64,000 nt of DNA, from contig NZ_SJUO01000001.1 of assembly GCF_004336985.1 (NCBI RefSeq), forward strand, positions 434,001-498,000, read 5' to 3'. The notes below the pieces were generated by a model that was not told where the DNA came from, did not search any database, and was given only the letters and a program-made list of their open reading frames with translations. Of the stretch, positions 61,127 through 64,000 are shown in pieces (positions within the stretch are counted from its first letter, which is position 1; each line of letters starts with the position of its first letter). Source of the stretch: Exiguobacterium sp. SL-9 (lineage in GTDB: Bacteria > Bacillota > Bacilli > Exiguobacteriales > Exiguobacteriaceae). The translations under genes and the position numbers were made by a program.

Positions 61127-61470
61127 TAGTGTGATTCGATGCCTTGACGTCGGTTCCACCAGAGTCGGCCCCGGTAAATCGCCAAGACGACAGCCATGAC
61201 CAGGAGAACTTCTGGAATCGGCCATGTGAAGAAGACGAGCGCCATCGTGCCTGCACCAAGGGCGAGCAGCATATAGACGACGAGTGACTTCCACCACGTC
61301 AATTGTTTGGCAAAACCTAGTTTGAACACGAGTATCGTCAATAAGATGACCGTGATGATTAACGCGTTGAACCCGACCGAGAAGTCGTTCGCATCACTGC
61401 CGACGCCAAGTAGCGAGGCAATCCACGGCACATCGATTTGTGTGATGTCCATCGTTTGAGAAGCTTTCAA
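61126..61470 (-). CDS. ylaH: YlaH-like membrane protein
   Basis: 114 residues, three membrane segments (about 32-50, 58-80 and 84-98). The KQLTWWKSLVVYMLLALGAGTMAL segment matches YlaH-like proteins. A TTG start at 61470 (GGGGG about 10 bases before) is better placed than the ATG six codons on. Function unknown. Confidence 0.72.
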   Translation of the reverse strand: MKASQTMDITQIDVPWIASLLGVGSDANDFSVGFNALIITVILLTILVFKLGFAKQLTWWKSLVVYMLLALGAGTMALVFFTWPIPEVLLVMAVVLAIYRGRLWWNRRQGIESH

Positions 61471-61517
61471 GCTGATAATCCCCCTTCATTTCCTACACAA
61501 CCATTCTACACTATCCA

Positions 61518-61547
61518 AAACAAAAGGGAACGCCTAGGCGCTCCCTT
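61518..61547 (-). terminator. Terminator of typA
   Basis: AAGGGAGCGCC and GGCGTTCCCTT pair (one mismatch-like G-T) around a central TA, followed by TTGTTTTGG on the minus strand. Confidence 0.8.
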
Positions 61548-61556
61548 TTTTCCGAC

Positions 61557-63401
61557 TTATTCTTTACCAAGTTTACGACGCTTGTCAGCTTTCTCGCGCT
61601 CGTTCTTGTTCAAGACTTTTTTACGGAGACGGATCGACTCCGGTGTGATTTCACAGTACTCGTCATCGTTCAAGAACGTGAGCGATTCTTCGAGTGAGAA
61701 GACGCGTGGACGTTTCAAGACTTGTGTCGAGTCTTTTGCTGAAGCACGCATGTTCGTCAACTGTTTGCCTTTGACAGCGTTGATCGCGAGGTCGACGTCA
61801 CGGTTACATTCACCGATGATCATTCCCTCGTATACTTCTACACCTGGCTCGATGAAGATCGTTCCACGGTCTTCAAGGGCACCGATCGAGTAAGCCGTCG
61901 ACTTACCAGGTTCGATACAAACCATGACACCACTGCGGCGTCCGCCGATGTCAGCAGAGATAAACGGACGGTACTCTTCGAACGTGTGGTTCAAGATCCC
62001 GTATCCGCGTGTTGCTGACAAGAACTCGTTACGATAGCCGATGAGACCACGTGACGGAACGATGAATTCCATACGTGTTTGACCGTTGTCGTTCGTGTTC
62101 ATGTTCGCGAGTTCCCCTTTACGGAGACCGATCGATTCCATGACTGAACCCGTGTACTCTTCTGGGACGTCAACGATGACGCGCTCGAACGGCTCAATTT
62201 TCGTACCATCTTCGTCTTCACGGATGATAACTTGTGGTTTCGACACTTGAAGTTCGTAGCCTTCACGACGCATGTTCTCAATCAAGATCCCGAGGTGAAG
62301 CTCACCGCGTCCTGATACGACCCATTGGTCAGGCGAATCTGTGTTTTCGACACGGAGTGAAACGTCCGTCTCGAGTTGTTTCATCAAACGCTCTTCGATT
62401 TTACGTGCTGTCACGAAATCGCCTTCGCGTCCTGCGAACGGTGAGTTGTTTGTCATGAAACGCATTTGAAGCGTCGGCTCATCGATGCGAAGGAGCGGAA
62501 GTGGCTCTTCTTGACCGACTGGCGTGACCGTCTCACCGACGTTGATGTCTTCCATCCCGGCGATGGCGATCAAGTCACCAGCTTTGGCTTCTTCGATTTC
62601 AACACGTTTGAGGCCGAAGTAACCGAACAATTTAGTGACGCGCAATTGTTTGATTGATCCGTCTGTTTTGCAAAGTGACACTGATTCGCCGACTTTGATT
62701 TTCCCACGGAAGACGCGACCTACGCCGATCCGGCCGAGGTAGTTGTCGTAGTCGAGCATCGTGACTTGGAACTGAAGCGGCTCATCCGAGTTATCGATTG
62801 GTGCCGGTGTGTTCTCAAGAATCGTGTCGAGCACGTACGTGATTGTATCTTCTTGCTTCTCTGGATCAGGATCGAACGAACTTGAACCGCTGACTGCAGA
62901 CGTATAGACGACAGGGAATTCAAGTTGATCTTCATCTGCTCCAAGGTCGATCAACAAGTCGACAACTTCATCGACAACGTCGAGTGGGCGTACCATCGGC
63001 TTGTCAATTTTGTTGACGACAACGATTGGACGGAGACCTTGGTCGAGTGCTTTCTTCAATACGAAACGCGTTTGTGGCATACAGCCTTCACGTGCATCGA
63101 CGACGAGGATAACGCCGTCAACCATACGCATGATCCGCTCAACTTCACCACCGAAGTCGGCGTGACCCGGTGTATCAACGATGTTGATGCGTGTGTCTTT
63201 ATAATCGATTGCCGTGTTTTTCGCGAGAATTGTGATTCCGCGCTCACGTTCGATATCGTTCGAGTCCATGGCGCGTTCTGCGACCATTTCGTTTGTCCGG
63301 AAAGTACCAGACTGTTTCAATAATTCATCGACAAGCGTTGTTTTACCATGGTCAACGTGGGCGATGATGGCTACGTTCCGAAGGTTAGTTCTTACATTCA
63401 T
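61557..63401 (-). CDS. typA: Ribosome-associated GTPase TypA/BipA
   Basis: 614 residues. Translational GTPase related to EF-G, acting in ribosome assembly and stress growth. G1 [10 protein letters not shown] at residues 14-23, G3 DTPGHADF near 76, and G4 NKID near 130. The TypA-specific C-terminal region has [16 protein letters not shown]. Equivalent to ylaG in Bacillus. Confidence 0.96.
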   Translation of the reverse strand: MNVRTNLRNVAIIAHVDHGKTTLVDELLKQSGTFRTNEMVAERAMDSNDIERERGITILAKNTAIDYKDTRINIVDTPGHADFGGEVERIMRMVDGVILVVDAREGCMPQTRFVLKKALDQGLRPIVVVNKIDKPMVRPLDVVDEVVDLLIDLGADEDQLEFPVVYTSAVSGSSSFDPDPEKQEDTITYVLDTILENTPAPIDNSDEPLQFQVTMLDYDNYLGRIGVGRVFRGKIKVGESVSLCKTDGSIKQLRVTKLFGYFGLKRVEIEEAKAGDLIAIAGMEDINVGETVTPVGQEEPLPLLRIDEPTLQMRFMTNNSPFAGREGDFVTARKIEERLMKQLETDVSLRVENTDSPDQWVVSGRGELHLGILIENMRREGYELQVSKPQVIIREDEDGTKIEPFERVIVDVPEEYTGSVMESIGLRKGELANMNTNDNGQTRMEFIVPSRGLIGYRNEFLSATRGYGILNHTFEEYRPFISADIGGRRSGVMVCIEPGKSTAYSIGALEDRGTIFIEPGVEVYEGMIIGECNRDVDLAINAVKGKQLTNMRASAKDSTQVLKRPRVFSLEESLTFLNDDEYCEITPESIRLRKKVLNKNEREKADKRRKLGKE

Positions 63402-63564
63402 GTAGTTAGTCCTCTCTTATTTAAAAAAGTTTCATCTTTTATTCAACTTTAAGAGTATAGCACACGTCCTACCACCTTTGTCGAGTGTTATCAACTGTTA
63501 ACGTTTCCAAACGCATCATTTTTGACTACAATAAAGAAGACTAGAGAAAAAAGGGGGAATCTCC
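63402..63564. promoter_or_regulatory. Divergent typA/ylaF promoter region
   Basis: For ylaF the plus strand has TTTCCA (63504-63509), 17 bases, TACAAT (63527-63532). For typA the minus strand has an extended -10, TGC-TATACT (63454-63459). No other gene is seen. Confidence 0.55.
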
Positions 63565-63741
63565 ATGCAACTCATGTTCGTTTTAATCGCGACCGCGGTC
63601 GTCGCTGGTTTCGTCGGTATCGGAATCGGGGTCGCCGAAGGAAGTGCCGCCATCATCATCGGTAGTCTCGCCTTGAGCGGCATCGCCACATTCTTTGGAA
63701 TCAACTTGCGCCGTCGGGTCCTCTCGAATCGACGTCCATAA
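63565..63741 (+). CDS. ylaF: YlaF-like small membrane protein (DUF5325)
   Basis: 58 residues, two hydrophobic segments (about 3-23 and 27-45) and a basic tail. Position next to divergent typA matches ylaF of Bacillus. ATG at 63565 has AAGGGGGAAT upstream. Function unknown. Confidence 0.72.
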   Translation: MQLMFVLIATAVVAGFVGIGIGVAEGSAAIIIGSLALSGIATFFGINLRRRVLSNRRP

Positions 63742-63744
63742 CAG

Positions 63745-63775
63745 AAGGCCCGGGCGATTTGCCCGGGCCTTGTTT
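63745..63775 (+). terminator. Terminator of ylaF
   Basis: AAGGCCCGGGC and GCCCGGGCCTT form a perfect 11-bp stem with a 5-base loop, followed by TGTTT. Confidence 0.8.
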
Positions 63776-63802
63776 ATGGTGTTATTCTTCTGGCGCCAAC
63801 AC

Positions 63803-64000
63803 TTATAGGTCGCGTGTCAGACAGATGCGGTCACGCAAGGCGAGACCGTCCTCTTCGATTGACGGATAACCGTGGTCCGGGAAATAGTCCCGCTCGACTG
63901 ATTCAAAGCGGAAACCGGCTTGTTGATAAAAGCGCAACTGGACGATGCTCGAGTTACCCGTACAGACGAGCATCTGCCTCGCACCGCTCTGCTCGGCGCG
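63803..64000 (-). CDS. GNAT family N-acetyltransferase (partial, C-terminal end)
   Basis: The last 65 residues of a gene that continues past the right edge. The pattern CTGNSSIVQLRFYQQAGFRFES, with Asn-Ser before the helix and QAGF, is the acetyl-CoA-side motif B of GNAT enzymes. It ends DRICLTRDL. Substrate unknown. Confidence 0.7.
   Translation of the reverse strand, partial: RAEQSGARQMLVCTGNSSIVQLRFYQQAGFRFESVERDYFPDHGYPSIEEDGLALRDRICLTRDL

Overview
This window is a 64 kb block of core chromosome from a low-to-middle GC, non-spore-forming member of the Bacillales. Exiguobacterium is the best guess, inferred from gene content and order together with a GC content near 50 percent. Almost every gene has a recognisable orthologue in the Bacillus subtilis segment that runs from ylaF to pyrE, in nearly the same order. 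The sporulation genes interspersed there in Bacillus (spoVD, spoVE, the spoIIG/sigG region, ylaJ, ylbJ, gerR/ylbO) are not present. I see no insertion sequence, phage, CRISPR array, rRNA or tRNA gene.

Layout from left to right: 1-1144 holds a truncated aromatic-acid-exporter-like membrane protein gene and a DUF4097-like gene. 1249-12843 is the complete pyrimidine operon, transcribed leftward (pyrR, pyrP, pyrB, pyrC, carA, carB, pyrK, pyrD, pyrF, pyrE), with three PyrR-type RNA loops. 12840-17345 holds rluD-like, lspA and ileS with a T-box leader. 17280-24324 holds divIVA, ylmH, yggT, sepF, ylmE, ylmD, ftsZ, ftsA and divIB. 24410-32648 is the peptidoglycan/division (dcw) cluster (murG, murD, mraY, murF, pbpB, ftsL, rsmH). 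It lacks mraZ and murE at their usual places.

32817-41851 holds bshC (bacillithiol), a DUF3397 gene, panE, rpmF, DUF177, tmcAL, the Lon-like protease ylbL, coaD, rsmD, ylbG, ylbF, an ATP-grasp gene and a yugN-like gene. 41916-50467 is the caa3-type cytochrome oxidase locus (ctaB-C-D-E-F, ctaG, ctaM and SCO assembly factors, and divergent ctaA). 50520-56997 holds a DNA photolyase, pyruvate carboxylase, ftsW and ylaN. 57170-64000 holds a hypothetical gene, an MFS exporter, phoH, small yla genes, typA and the end of a GNAT acetyltransferase.

Together the genes supply UMP synthesis, cell-wall precursor synthesis and septation, heme A and aa3/caa3 oxidase assembly, and translation or RNA-modification functions. 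Most are transcribed on the minus strand. The rest of the interest lies in regulation: PyrR loops (one of them abutting the pyrP ribosome-binding site), an ileS promoter embedded in divIVA, an FNR/CRP-like palindrome between ctaA and ctaB, a hairpin or mini-ORF leader ahead of an ATP-grasp gene, and internal terminators in the division cluster. I found nothing that clearly amounts to a wholly new biological system.
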